From the NCBI RefSeq assembly GCF_964204645.1, contig NC_134026.1, forward strand, positions 8,567,450 to 8,631,449: a DNA stretch of 64,000 bases, written 5' to 3'. The notes under the pieces were generated by a model. The model was given only the letters and a program-made list of their open reading frames with translations, was not told where the DNA came from and searched no databases. Within the stretch, counting starts at the first letter, position 1; each line of letters begins with the position of its first letter. Made by a program: the position numbers and the translations under genes. Below are positions 63,322 through 64,000 of the stretch, piece by piece. This DNA is from Tubulanus polymorphus. Lineage: Eukaryota > Nemertea > Palaeonemertea > Tubulaniformes > Tubulanidae.

Positions 63322-63608
63322 ATGGAAACGACGAACCCAGTTTCGGCGGAAGTATTTGAAGCCATCCGCGATATCGACATTACTAAACTATTGACGATAC
63401 CTAACGCCGCATTGCGTCCGATTCTGCCGTGTTTATCTCGAATGTCGCTATGTCAACCGGTGGACAGTCACTGCTCGAGATGGGTCAACGAGAAGAAGCG
63501 CATTTTGCAAATTTTGTCCGGAATCGAGGTCGTCAATGGCCTCATCAGTTTGCTGTCGATTGATTTTCATATGGTTGAACAAGATGCTCGCAAAGAACAA
63601 CAATTAAG
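63322..63608 (+). CDS. INTS2: Integrator complex subunit 2, first coding exon (partial)
   Basis: This exon encodes residues 1-95 and ends with a split codon at a GT donor (TTAAG then GTTAGT). The peptide matches the N-terminus of metazoan INTS2: FEAIRDIDITKLLTIPNAAL, RPILPCLSRMSLCQPVD, KKRILQILSGIEVVNGLISL and LSIDFHMVEQDARKEQQLR. INTS2 is a large (about 1,200 residues in human) alpha-helical subunit of the nuclear Integrator complex, which cleaves nascent snRNA and other RNA polymerase II transcripts. The remaining exons lie beyond the right edge. The start is the first ATG after the acceptor TTTTCTAG at 63288-63295, so 63296-63321 would be 5' UTR joined from an upstream exon. Confidence 0.93.
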
Positions 63609-64000
63609 GTTAGTTTTATAGAGTTTTGATGGTTTAGTGAATGAATGAGTTTGCCATCAAAGGAAGCTTGATGAAGTACCAAGCCTGCCTGGGAAGACAC
63701 AGCTCAAACCTCCTAGAACAGCTGAGAGCTGACATGAGTAGCCACAACCGAGGTCGGCTGATGATGCCACCTGTCTTCCCCGAGAAGACCGCACTCCCTG
63801 GTCACTGTTGGACTGATTGCTCCCTAGGATGCACCAGCTACTGAGGAGACGGAACCGATACATTAGATTTAAATTTCATTCTCAGGGTTAGATATAAGAA
63901 AATTAACTTATTTCTTATCTGTCAAACTCGGAATTATTTGAAACTGTATAGTTTCTACTCTGTCCTGAAAAAAATGAAGTTATCGCATATGAAGTAGATA
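63609..64000. other. INTS2 first intron (partial)
   Basis: Non-coding for INTS2. A 67-codon open frame at 63641-63844 is GC-richer than its surroundings and may be a fragment of an old transposon, but it does not join the INTS2 frame. Confidence 0.4.

Noticed and set aside
63641-63844. 67-codon open frame in the first INTS2 intron
   Set aside because: Not in phase with INTS2 and not recognisable; at most a fragment of an old transposon.

Overview
The window is nuclear DNA from a bilaterian animal, most likely an invertebrate. Protein-coding sequence is confined to short exons with GT-AG (once GC-AG) introns. The four recognisable genes are animal housekeeping genes. The remaining sequence is AT-rich non-coding DNA full of decayed LINE 3' ends, tRNA-derived SINEs and many small hairpin or inverted-repeat elements (MITE-like). 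Nothing in the sequence fixes the phylum.

Layout. 1-21 kb holds no gene that I can support. It carries LINE remnants (a frameshifted reverse transcriptase at 7450-8349 is the best preserved), dispersed repeats and several CpG-rich islands. 21.3-29.3 kb (+) is a five-exon RING ubiquitin ligase of the RNF5/RNF185 type. 29.3-36.1 kb is repeat-rich spacer. 36.1-43.5 kb (-) is a complete six-exon Rabex-5/RABGEF1 gene, a Rab5 exchange factor. 43.5-54.7 kb is spacer with a 125-bp TA microsatellite, a 110-bp tandem repeat and several inverted-repeat elements. 54.7-57.6 kb (+) is a five-exon gene for a 152-residue protein that I do not recognise; its reading frame is consistent across all four introns. 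59.4-62.3 kb (-) is MED31 (Mediator). It lies head-to-head with INTS2 (Integrator subunit 2, +), whose first coding exon is at 63322-63608 and whose remainder runs off the window.

The genes do not form a pathway. RNF185 acts in ER-associated degradation and RABGEF1 in early endosome traffic, while MED31 and INTS2 both belong to RNA polymerase II complexes and are arranged so that they could share a promoter region of about 1 kb.

The most unusual non-genic content is a set of short inverted-repeat families present in several copies. One is an approximately 280-bp family bounded by TTAA with CCCTTTCAG-type ends and internal ACACCGC/GCGGTGT palindromes, which resembles a non-autonomous piggyBac derivative. 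Another is a group of about 100-150 bp hairpins whose ends resemble each other (GGNCCAGTT.CAC) but whose middles differ. All family assignments were made by eye; none was tested by a database search.
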